NCBI GenBank assembly: GCA_030427705.1
Contig: JAUIBR010000013.1
Span: 1 to 64,000 of the forward strand
Direction: 5' to 3'
DNA: 64,000 bases
Origin: a bacterium
Lineage (GTDB): Bacteria > Myxococcota_A > Bradymonadia > Bradymonadales > Bradymonadaceae
Shown piece by piece: positions 31,001-39,573 of the stretch. A program made the position numbers and the translations under genes. Under the pieces are notes generated by a model. The model saw nothing but the letters and a program-made list of their open reading frames with translations. It had not been told where the DNA came from and made no database searches. The number at the start of each line of letters is the position of its first letter. Position 1 is the first letter of the stretch.

Positions 31001-34000
31001 AGGTCTGTGACGGCCTGGACAACGACTGTGACGGTAGTGTCGACGAAGCCGGTTGCGTGCCGTGTGCGCCGAATGGTTCGACGGAGGCATGCTACACAGG
31101 CTCCCCTGACTTCGCTGGAATCGGCGAGTGTATTTACGGTACGCGAATGTGCGGCGGCGGTAGCTGGGGCTCATGTTCCGGAGACGTGATGCCCACCGTG
31201 GAAGCGTGTGACTTCCTCGACAACGATTGTGACGGCGTCGTCGACAACGGATGTTCCACCTGCTCAGTCGACTCCGATTGTGGTCTGGGCGAGTTCTGCG
31301 TGGGCGGCTTCTGCGAACCTGAGTTCGGACCGCGCGATGCCGAGGCCATCCCAACTGTGAATGACAGTATCACCGATATGCGCTTCGCCGACTTCGATGA
31401 AGATGGCCAGCTCGATATCGTCGTGGGCTACGGCGCCGGACGCAGCGGCACAAGCAGCTTCGAAGTGCTTCTGGCGAACCCACCGGGGTCACCAACGCCG
31501 TTCACGACCGTCTACACCGGACCAGACCTGGGAGACCTCGTCAGCATCGCGGTCGGGGACTGCGACAACGATGACGACCCCGACTTGTTGATTCACGCGA
31601 CCGATCCAGGTGACGACCAGCTGTTCGTCATGCGCAACAATTCCAATGCGACTTCGTGGGATACCATTTCGTATGGCGATGATGATGCCACCGAAGTCTA
31701 CGGTGCCACATGGGCAGACCTCAACGGTGACGGCGAGTTGGATATCGTCTCAGCATTCTTGGAGGCCCCGGCCTTCTCGTTCAGATTCTACGACGGACTT
31801 GGAAACTGCAGCTTCGGAAGCGGCGTGCAAATCACAAATGGAATCGGCCCCGTCGAGGATTTGGAGATTGGTGATGTGAACGCTGATGGCCAACTCGATT
31901 TGGTGACGATCTCGAACGGTCAAGTCAGCATCCGGTCCAACTATGATGCCATCGCCAACTCATTCCCCACGGCCGACTCGACGTTTGGCATTCTGGGACG
32001 CGATCCCGTCAGTCTCAGCATCGGGGATTTCACACAGGATGGCGTTCAAGATATTGCGGTTGCCTACAAAGACCTTCAGAGCCGTGTGTTTGTGATGACG
32101 AACGCACCCACGCCGACAGCCGCCAGCACAATCACGTTCGGAAACAGCCTTGCGGCAACGCATGACGTCGTCCTTGGAGACGTCGATGGAGATGGCGCTT
32201 TGGATATCTTGGAATGTAACGGTAATCCTGCGTTCTTTGACCAAGTTCTGACGTACACCGCCGGAGCTGCCTCAAGCATTTGGACAAGTCCATTCACTCT
32301 GGAGTCGCTCGCATGTGAGCTTGGCGACTTCGACAACGATGGTGATTTGGACATGATGGTCGGCAACTCGGGCGGCCTCACGTTGCTGAAGAACTACGCG
32401 GGAACATTGCCAAAGAGCGCTGACGGCACGGTCAGCCCCGCTGCGAGCTACGCCGATGAACTGCATCTGTTTGATGCCGAAGGCGACCTCGATCTCGACC
32501 TCATCGTGGTCGAGCTGAACAATACGATTCGTTGGTATCGCAATTCACCGCCGTTCAGCTGGAACACCCTTGCTGCTGCGACCTTCGCCGGTACCGATCG
32601 CATCATCTCGGTCGATATAGGGGATTGGGATGCTGACGATGACATGGACATTATCACGCTAGTCAGCATCTCGGGCGGCGCCGACATGGCGCTGTACTTT
32701 GTGCCGTGGGACGACACCGCAACCACCTTCGACACGCCAGTTTTGCTGGCCAATCTCGGCAACACCGCGTTCACGAAAGTCCTGTTGGCGGACTACGACA
32801 ACTTCGGTGACTTGGACATCATCCTTGTCGGAACCGAGACGCGCTACTACCGCCAAGATGACCCAACAACGATCACTCAAGTCGGCACGCCAAACTCGAG
32901 CGGCCCCTGGTCTGACGCGGTTGTGGCTGACCTCGACATATCGACGCCTGGTCCAGAGATTGTGCTTGCTAGTGCAGGTGGCGACAACGTTGAGGTATTC
33001 CACTTCGACGATCTCACGACACCGATTGAATCGCTATCCATAGGCGACGTGACGACGTCAATCGACACCGCAGACTTCAATGGCGACGGTTACTTTGATG
33101 TCGTCATCGGCACAGCCGGCGCGCCGATTAGTGTCTTCTATGGTGATGGCACGGGCAGTCTGCCCGCGGCCGGCAAATTCGTAAGCTACGAAGACGTTTC
33201 TGCAAGTGACATCTCGGTGGCCGACATGAACATGGACGGACACCCAGACTTCATCGTGGCAACCGGTGCGGGTGAAGGACTTACTTACTACCTCAACGAT
33301 GGCTCGACGTTTGAGCGCTCCTGGGTTTCGTCTGGGACGTTTGGAGGCGCGAATAAGTCAATCATCACGGGAGATATCGACCTCGATGGCGACCCTGATG
33401 TTGTGTCTGTAAACTCGGCGGGCCAGACAGCGTTTGCCGCCAATCGATTCCAGGGAATCACTTCCGACCTTTCTGTCGAATCGCGGTCAAACGCGTTGCC
33501 AAATCAACCCCCAGCGGTCCGCATCTATCGGGTCGGAGCTCCAGAGGCTGATGGATACTCGGCAACTCGCAAGATCAACGGCCCCATTGTGCCGGTGATG
33601 TTCACGCTCTCAGACCCAGAAGGTGACCCAGTGAGCACCGTGCGTTTGGAGTTTTGGGACGACGGCTCCGGTTGGAAGCCGGCAACAATGGTGGATGGGA
33701 GCATCCAAAGCAATGTGAACAATCAGCTGATCGCAATCTCAGCCAGCACACAAATCAAAGACGCACCAACTTCCTTTGGTGGAGCGGGCCAGGTGACCTA
33801 CTACGTAAATTGGGATGCTGGTCTCGACAACGCCTATAGTCAACAGATGCGTGTCCGGGTGATTGCATCCAATCCACGTCCTGATCTGCAACCACGTCAG
33901 TACAACGAGGTTATCTCGACCTCGCCACAATTCCGTTTGGTCGACCCATGTGACGGTGTTTCTTGCTCGGGAGCGGAAGTCTGTGTCTACGGTTCGTGTT

Positions 34001-37000
34001 TCACGCAATGCACTGACAGCACGGATTGCACGGACCTCATTGACGATACGTGTTATTTGGATACCGGTTTCTGCAACAACGACAACACCTCGGATCCTGC
34101 GGTTGATGCGTGTACGAACATCAACTGTCCGCTGGGGCAAAGCTGCTACTCAGGGGCCTGTTACACAACATGTTTTGACGACGGAGACTGCACGCCGCCG
34201 TTCTACTGCAGCAGCAATATCTGCATTCCAAATCAACCCGGCCCCACAGACGACCAGTGCTACAACGTGCAATGTCCAGAGGGCTACGCATGCTACGGCG
34301 GCAACTGCTATGTGTCTGGATGCACAGCGAACACCGACTGTGGCCTGGGCACATGTTTCGGTTCTGGAACCGGGATCTGCGACACGGACGACGACCTGTG
34401 TAACAACATCTCATGCGCTGCAGGCTATGTGTGTTACGAAGGGTCCTGTTACGCCTCGTGTTCAGACAATGGTGATTGCACCCCACCGAGCGTTTGCCTG
34501 AACAGCACATTCTGCTCAGATGCATCCAATCCATGTGATGGTGTGACGTGCCCAATCGATCAAGTTTGTGCCTCAGGTAGCTGCTTCCCACTGTGTGGAA
34601 CGACTGCAGATTGCTCTGACCCAGATGACGTATGCTTCAATAATGCGTGCCGCGATCCTGACAGCCTCTGCGAAGGCGTGCTCTGTCCAACAGGGCAGAC
34701 CTGCCACGGAGGCGCTTGTTATCCGGTTTGTGCGAATGCGGGGGACTGTGCCGCGACCGAGGCGTGCTATGCCGAAGTTACTGGATGCACAACTCCGATT
34801 GGCTACGATTTGCGTTGGATTGGGGCGCTCGACACCAATTGGGACGACCCACAGAACTGGGTCCCCACAAACGTGCCGACGAGCTCGGATAACGTCTACA
34901 TCTGTGGCGGCGTAACTCAGCCCCAGTTGCAATCAAACACCACTATCAATGACTTGCTATTGGGTGTTTCCGCCGCGATTGACGAGAACGGCTACACATT
35001 AAACGTCAATGGAGCACGGGAAGATACGCAGTTCTGTCAGGACGATTCTGACGCCTGTCAGGGGATTACCTGCCCCACAAACTACTCTTGCTGGCAGGGC
35101 TCATGCTACCTGGACTGCACAGACAACGGAGACTGTACTCCTCCCTATGTCTGTTATGACGGAATCGGCTGCACGGCGGATCCATGCGCCGGAGTCGCCT
35201 GTCCATTGGGTTACTCCTGCTATCAGGGCTCCTGCTACACGTCTTGTGGCTCTGACTTAGACTGCACTGACCCCGCCTATGCGTACTGTTTCGGAGGACG
35301 TTGCACAGATTCAGCGTGCAGCGGCGTTCAATGTGAGTTCGGCGAAGATTGCACAGGTGGCACCTGCTACGTTTCGTGCGCACTCAACACCGATTGCCCG
35401 AACTATACCGGGACCGGCCTCACGTTTATCGACGTGGCGTCCGCTGCAAACATTGTGGTGACGGCTCAGAAAGGTGGTTCTACCGCGGGTGACCTGAACA
35501 ATGATGGTTGGCTGGATATCAGTGTATCCACGCGCGACAACAATCTGGACACCATCTTCTTCCGTAACAACGCAACGTTGCCAGACCCGGCGTTCAACCA
35601 GTTTGCACGCTGCGATCAGGCCGGAGCGGAAAACTACGAAATGGATCGTTCACAAATCATCGCTGACTTCAACAACGATGGTTGGAACGATTACATGCAC
35701 AACAGCACTGCTGCTCTGAACATCTATCTCAATGATGGAATGGGGCGCTTCCCATGGACGAAACGAACCAACGCATGTCCCTACCACGACGTGCTTGGCG
35801 ACGACTTGGCTGGCGGAAATCTCGAAGGGGTTGTCGCGATCGACTACGATGGCGACCGGGATGTCGACCTGATTGGCGAAGACGGCAACAGCGGATACTG
35901 GGTCTATCGCAATGAAACCTGCAGCGGGGGAACCTGCGGCAACCCATGGTCTATGAGCCGGATATCTGGCACGACCATCGGATTGAGTGGTTCATTTGGT
36001 AATGGCGATTTCTGTACGGCTGCCGACTTCGACGTCGACGGAGACGTGGACCTCTTGTGTCGCAAAGATGGCACATCGCTTCCAGACCTCTACATCAACG
36101 ATGGCACAGGGAACTTCAGCTCCACCACTTCGTTTAACCAGCCCGCGTCGAACAGCAATAAGGGCGGTTTGGCGTTCTGCGACTTCGACAACGACGGTGA
36201 CTTCGACATCTTCTGGTCGGAAGCCGGCGCAAACCAGATCTGGGAGCAGACTGCACCAAATACCTGGGCTGCGACTGGAGAACCGCTAGCCTCGGCTCCA
36301 ACCACGTTGTCACAAATCGACGGGGTAGCTTGCGGTGACGTCGACAACGACGGCGATGTCGACCTCTTCTTGTCCGGTAACGGCGATGACCACCTGTTCC
36401 TGAATAAGGGCGGCACGTGGGAACGTCGCAATATCGGAATCACTGGTGACCAAGATGGTGAGTCTGTGCTGATGCTCGACTACGACCGTTCTGGCTCGTT
36501 GGACGTGTTCATCAACCAGGACAACCAAACTCAGTTGTGGCGAAACCCACGGCAGGACAACCGCTATCTGATTCTGCGCGCGCTTGTGGACTTCAGCGGC
36601 ACCACCCGCGACGCGATCGGCGCAACGTTCACCATTCGCGACGCGAACGGCGACATGTTGGGTGTGCGTGAGGTCAACGGTGGTAAAGGACACGGCTCGC
36701 AAGACCCTGCGTACGTCCACTACGGCCTGCCGTACGGTGCCGACGTGCCGTACAGCATTACCGTTCAATTCCCGCATGGACCGACGGTCGAGAAATGTAT
36801 CGTACCGTCCTCCATCGGCGGCTATCAGCTGTTTGAGATCGCGGACACGGATACAAACGATACAACGGCGTGTACCCCTGGCTGGGAGGCGCTCATCGAA
36901 CTGCCTGCTGCCGACCCCACCGCGAGCGAATTCTGCTACGACGACTACTGTGCTTACGGGCCATGTGATGGCATTCAATGCTCTTCGGAATCTGTGTGTT

Positions 37001-39501
37001 ACGGAGGCAACTGCAAAGACGTTTGTAGCACCAACGCCGATTGCCCAGCCGGGGAAATCTGCGACGGCGGCAAGTGCGTGGATTCAGGTGACCCAGAATG
37101 TGATGGCGGCGACTACAAATGCCCTGTTGGCTGGGATTGCATCGCGGGCGAATGTTTCCCTCTCTGCAACGATGACACCGAATGCGATACCGGAAGCTTC
37201 TGTTATGACGGCATCTGCGTGGTCGATGACTGCTCATTCAAAAGCTGTGGCTCGGGGCAATCCTGCCATCACGGTGTTTGCTTCACGGACTGCGTCAATG
37301 ATGCGGGCTGTGCGGCGGGCGAGAGCTGCTACGAAGGCCGATGTGCGGAAGACGGTTGCTTGGCTCTGACGGATACCTTTGAGTCGACCTATCACTGGGA
37401 AGGCGGAACACGCACCATCTTCGGACGTCAAAACTCGTCAGGTTGGTTCTGGCCTCGTCCGGGCGAGGTCGCAGGCCAGTCAGTGGCTCAGTGGGTGGAC
37501 ATGAATGGGGCGAGCTCCGATAACACCCAAGTCCCTGCGGCAGGGAAGGCCCGCGTGGCCCTCTATTACGAGTCCTCTTCGAACCGCTACTTCCTGTGGT
37601 TCAATCAGGGCGCGAAGGCAGGCTCAGGCGCTGCCATCGGTAACTATCGCATTCGATTGTCCGATGACACGGATAGCACGAACCCCGACGTGGTCCTCGC
37701 CGACAACGTCGAGGGTTATGATGTGCAACAGGAACAAGACGGTAATGGCTACCTCATCCACGCGCAGATTACGACGGGCGCCAATGAGACAGGCGGGTTC
37801 GTCGTTGGACCTCTGAACGTAAACCGAACCTGGACAGTTCGTATCGGCGCGACGTTCGCCGGCGACATCAACTCTTGGGAGTTCTGGGACCCAGCAAACC
37901 GTCATGTCGAACTTGATACCCGCGAGGAGATTACACTTAAGAGTGAAAACTACTCCCGCGATCCTGTCCTTGAACCCATTATCGGTCCGGACAGCCGCAT
38001 GCCATGTGTAGATAGCGGCAACGCGCTGCTAGACGGCATCTGCCAGCGCGGTTTCGGTACGTGTAATCAGATCCGACGTCTGGACTGCACGCCAACAGTT
38101 AGTGCCTGGCAATTCGAGGTCTGCGACGGGCTTGATAACGACTGTGACGGCACCGTCGACGAGTTCGCTCAGGTCAACGCGGTGCAGTATCGTCAGCGTT
38201 CCGACCAAGAGTGGACCACCTGGCCAACGATCGACGAATTTGATGGTGTTCAGAACCGAATGAACTTCGTGCCACGTGGTGGCAACGACCTCCAAGGTAG
38301 CCCAAACCCACAGCGCGTCGACGGTAGTGGAACGATGCTGGCACAGGACTACTCGACATTGTTCCCACATCGCGACCTTCGTGACGGCAGCGTTTCGATG
38401 GCGATCGTGCATGGCGCTGCGACGCCTGCCTCGTCGCTAAATACTTGGGACGCCGAGATGCGAATTCAATGGCGTAACTCGAACGATACTGACGACGAGG
38501 CTTCCATGGCCTGGTTTGACGATCGGGACCAAGACAACGGGTCTTCCAACGATCGAATTCCTCGAGAGGTCGAGTATGACCGTGACTATGAGTACAAATA
38601 CGACTGGAGGGTGGAACGTATCAGTGGTGACCGCGAGGCTGATGGCGCCGCATGGCGCTCGATGTGGACCGGTCACACCGACATGGAAGAGATGGAGATT
38701 CGCCTTGAATGGACCAAGGACGAAGACGACGAAGATGATGCGTTCAAATGGCGTACGTACATTCCACGTCGTGGCACCATCAATCTGGATAAGCGTTCAA
38801 ACAAGGACTTCTATTGGCGCGTGAGCAACGTTCCATTGAGTGCAAGTGAATGTGTCACCGCCAATCCGGATCCATTCGTGCCAACGTGTTACTACAACCG
38901 TTATCAATGCGTCGGAGGCCAATTGGTCTGCCCGACATTCGGAACCAACTCGGTGTGTAACCAATGTGGTGACTCCGATGGCGACGGATTCGACGCCTAC
39001 GACCCAGTCATCTGTACTTCCGGTCGCGACTGCAACGACAACCCTGCCGACCCCGCAGCACCGGTCACAAATCCGACGGCACCCGAAATCTGCGACGGCT
39101 TGGACAATGACTGCGATGATATTCCAGACGTCAAAGATGACGCTGCCTACATGGCGCTTTGGGGCGAGGCACGACCTGTTGGGTCGGCGACCTGCGATGC
39201 CGGAACGAAGTGCGGTCCTGAAGAGTGTAACTTCAACTTCACGTGTGTCTGTCCTGATGGACCGGAGGAATTCGGCATCTTTGACCCGTCCACAGACCAA
39301 CCTTGTGCATGTGGTGAAGGTCTTTCCGAACCGAATCAGTCGATTGGCGAACCGTCGGCCACAGAGCCTGAACCAGTGAGCGAGCCAACCGGATTTGAAG
39401 AGCCTGATTCTGCGTGCTCCACAACCGGTGGCTCATCGGATACACCGTGGTTGTTGGTGTTGATGGGACTGATTGGATTGCGGGCGCGGCGGCGGCGCTA
39501 G
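28036..39501 (+). CDS. Giant secreted MopE-repeat / FG-GAP / ASPIC surface protein (paralogue C)
   Basis: At 3821 residues this is the largest gene in the window. Signal peptide about 1-31 (cut after DASA). A Cys-rich head similar to paralogue B's leads into 14 tandem MopE-type repeats (about 171-1075). Then come an FG-GAP propeller (about 1110-1806), a beta-sandwich stretch (about 1816-1972), Cys-rich repeats, an NW-x-x-G/T-x-x-P domain (about 2259-2329), Cys-rich repeats, a second FG-GAP block (about 2459-2839), ASPIC/UnbV (about 2842-2945), Cys-rich repeats, the unknown beta domain, two more MopE motifs (about 3365 and 3690) and the tail ACSTTGG, hydrophobic helix, RARRRR. The MopE motif binds copper in Methylococcus MopE and is otherwise an acidic Ca-type loop. 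A surface-displayed cation-binding role is inferred. The OmpA-like gene starts 72 bp downstream. Confidence 0.85.
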   Translation: MLATISPSVRRFFVSCACFLALLQFSVDASAVLCGANDCATFCAVGGRTCGDQCQWDTGGGCVSMDCGYYKRQYNPGFGANLGCTGTTTIPGVPYGCCSGANGCTCQDDNVYGNACTISQFASTCDVNLSDFQFGTGSVSCSPCDLGDPCYDYGCSGPGTCTQTPNTFSQGCYTGPGGTVGVGVCVAGTETCNAGSFGSCVGEVTPSPEVCDGLDNDCNGAVDDGLSCTCIVPLTQACWTGAPAARNVGECSDGSQVCLLTGIFDTCIGETLPQPETCDGLDNDCDGNADGFMTQCYTGPPATENVGDCRPGTTTCSAGSFSPCAGEIVPNVEVCDGMNDENCDGTVDEGCACVDGETRSCYSGPIGTEDIGLCGSGFQVCANGAWGTCQGSTEPTAEACNGTDDNCDGTIDEGCGCGSDRACYSGPNGTLGVGECANGTQTCLSDATYDECLGSVTPTVEINDGLDNDCDGSIDEGLVTGCLTGQTQACYTGPPGTASQGICSNGIQYCDNGVWGECTGDITPRMETCDGIDEDCDGTPDNGCTPCAVGTYEGCYPGPEGTAGVGLCIGGERFCSPPGVWGVCSGATVPDNEQCANGIDENCNGVADDGCASCVDLTTQQCYTGPAKTRNVGACVEGTSTCTNSEWGTCVGDITPSFEICDGIDNDCDGAIDDDLSCGCTNGESRSCYGGPNGTLAVGLCAAGVQTCQDGAWLDCVGDITPQPEIPDGLDNDCDGANDNGVVACTDSDMQPCYTGSVDTINVGECAAGMQTCTGGVWGACVGELLPDTESANGCDVKDNDCDGLVDEGQIGCCTSGTYTACYPANPVTQGVGVCQAGTQYCANGRLDSDCVGAVTPTQEVCDGLDNDCDGVTDENCVECVDGALKSCYSGPPGSQNTGACSGGYAECIGGEWQSCFGEVLPTAEVADGVDNNCDGSVDEGVFSSCTVPQNCYSGPVGTSGVGICQTGFQDCQLGILQACEGEITPEVEVCDGLDNDCDGSVDEAGCVPCAPNGSTEACYTGSPDFAGIGECIYGTRMCGGGSWGSCSGDVMPTVEACDFLDNDCDGVVDNGCSTCSVDSDCGLGEFCVGGFCEPEFGPRDAEAIPTVNDSITDMRFADFDEDGQLDIVVGYGAGRSGTSSFEVLLANPPGSPTPFTTVYTGPDLGDLVSIAVGDCDNDDDPDLLIHATDPGDDQLFVMRNNSNATSWDTISYGDDDATEVYGATWADLNGDGELDIVSAFLEAPAFSFRFYDGLGNCSFGSGVQITNGIGPVEDLEIGDVNADGQLDLVTISNGQVSIRSNYDAIANSFPTADSTFGILGRDPVSLSIGDFTQDGVQDIAVAYKDLQSRVFVMTNAPTPTAASTITFGNSLAATHDVVLGDVDGDGALDILECNGNPAFFDQVLTYTAGAASSIWTSPFTLESLACELGDFDNDGDLDMMVGNSGGLTLLKNYAGTLPKSADGTVSPAASYADELHLFDAEGDLDLDLIVVELNNTIRWYRNSPPFSWNTLAAATFAGTDRIISVDIGDWDADDDMDIITLVSISGGADMALYFVPWDDTATTFDTPVLLANLGNTAFTKVLLADYDNFGDLDIILVGTETRYYRQDDPTTITQVGTPNSSGPWSDAVVADLDISTPGPEIVLASAGGDNVEVFHFDDLTTPIESLSIGDVTTSIDTADFNGDGYFDVVIGTAGAPISVFYGDGTGSLPAAGKFVSYEDVSASDISVADMNMDGHPDFIVATGAGEGLTYYLNDGSTFERSWVSSGTFGGANKSIITGDIDLDGDPDVVSVNSAGQTAFAANRFQGITSDLSVESRSNALPNQPPAVRIYRVGAPEADGYSATRKINGPIVPVMFTLSDPEGDPVSTVRLEFWDDGSGWKPATMVDGSIQSNVNNQLIAISASTQIKDAPTSFGGAGQVTYYVNWDAGLDNAYSQQMRVRVIASNPRPDLQPRQYNEVISTSPQFRLVDPCDGVSCSGAEVCVYGSCFTQCTDSTDCTDLIDDTCYLDTGFCNNDNTSDPAVDACTNINCPLGQSCYSGACYTTCFDDGDCTPPFYCSSNICIPNQPGPTDDQCYNVQCPEGYACYGGNCYVSGCTANTDCGLGTCFGSGTGICDTDDDLCNNISCAAGYVCYEGSCYASCSDNGDCTPPSVCLNSTFCSDASNPCDGVTCPIDQVCASGSCFPLCGTTADCSDPDDVCFNNACRDPDSLCEGVLCPTGQTCHGGACYPVCANAGDCAATEACYAEVTGCTTPIGYDLRWIGALDTNWDDPQNWVPTNVPTSSDNVYICGGVTQPQLQSNTTINDLLLGVSAAIDENGYTLNVNGAREDTQFCQDDSDACQGITCPTNYSCWQGSCYLDCTDNGDCTPPYVCYDGIGCTADPCAGVACPLGYSCYQGSCYTSCGSDLDCTDPAYAYCFGGRCTDSACSGVQCEFGEDCTGGTCYVSCALNTDCPNYTGTGLTFIDVASAANIVVTAQKGGSTAGDLNNDGWLDISVSTRDNNLDTIFFRNNATLPDPAFNQFARCDQAGAENYEMDRSQIIADFNNDGWNDYMHNSTAALNIYLNDGMGRFPWTKRTNACPYHDVLGDDLAGGNLEGVVAIDYDGDRDVDLIGEDGNSGYWVYRNETCSGGTCGNPWSMSRISGTTIGLSGSFGNGDFCTAADFDVDGDVDLLCRKDGTSLPDLYINDGTGNFSSTTSFNQPASNSNKGGLAFCDFDNDGDFDIFWSEAGANQIWEQTAPNTWAATGEPLASAPTTLSQIDGVACGDVDNDGDVDLFLSGNGDDHLFLNKGGTWERRNIGITGDQDGESVLMLDYDRSGSLDVFINQDNQTQLWRNPRQDNRYLILRALVDFSGTTRDAIGATFTIRDANGDMLGVREVNGGKGHGSQDPAYVHYGLPYGADVPYSITVQFPHGPTVEKCIVPSSIGGYQLFEIADTDTNDTTACTPGWEALIELPAADPTASEFCYDDYCAYGPCDGIQCSSESVCYGGNCKDVCSTNADCPAGEICDGGKCVDSGDPECDGGDYKCPVGWDCIAGECFPLCNDDTECDTGSFCYDGICVVDDCSFKSCGSGQSCHHGVCFTDCVNDAGCAAGESCYEGRCAEDGCLALTDTFESTYHWEGGTRTIFGRQNSSGWFWPRPGEVAGQSVAQWVDMNGASSDNTQVPAAGKARVALYYESSSNRYFLWFNQGAKAGSGAAIGNYRIRLSDDTDSTNPDVVLADNVEGYDVQQEQDGNGYLIHAQITTGANETGGFVVGPLNVNRTWTVRIGATFAGDINSWEFWDPANRHVELDTREEITLKSENYSRDPVLEPIIGPDSRMPCVDSGNALLDGICQRGFGTCNQIRRLDCTPTVSAWQFEVCDGLDNDCDGTVDEFAQVNAVQYRQRSDQEWTTWPTIDEFDGVQNRMNFVPRGGNDLQGSPNPQRVDGSGTMLAQDYSTLFPHRDLRDGSVSMAIVHGAATPASSLNTWDAEMRIQWRNSNDTDDEASMAWFDDRDQDNGSSNDRIPREVEYDRDYEYKYDWRVERISGDREADGAAWRSMWTGHTDMEEMEIRLEWTKDEDDEDDAFKWRTYIPRRGTINLDKRSNKDFYWRVSNVPLSASECVTANPDPFVPTCYYNRYQCVGGQLVCPTFGTNSVCNQCGDSDGDGFDAYDPVICTSGRDCNDNPADPAAPVTNPTAPEICDGLDNDCDDIPDVKDDAAYMALWGEARPVGSATCDAGTKCGPEECNFNFTCVCPDGPEEFGIFDPSTDQPCACGEGLSEPNQSIGEPSATEPEPVSEPTGFEEPDSACSTTGGSSDTPWLLVLMGLIGLRARRRR
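28547..31257 (+). repeat. Array of 14 MopE-type repeats in paralogue C
   Basis: Each unit of about 55-65 residues reads CY-x-GP-x-GT-x2-VG-x-C-x2-G-x-QTC-x-G-x-WG-x-C-x-G-x4-P-x2-E-x-CDGLDNDCDG-x-VDEGC. The acidic core varies: CDGMNDENCDG, CNGTDDNCDG, CANGIDENCNG, CDVKDNDCDG. Some units lack the first Cys of the core (EINDGLDNDCDG, EIPDGLDNDCDG, EVADGVDNNCDG). Confidence 0.85.
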
Positions 39502-39573
39502 GTTTTACTTGGTGAGACGGCCGTGGAGGCTTACTATCGCCCGAAAGAACACGAAGTTCCGACGGGAGAAAGG

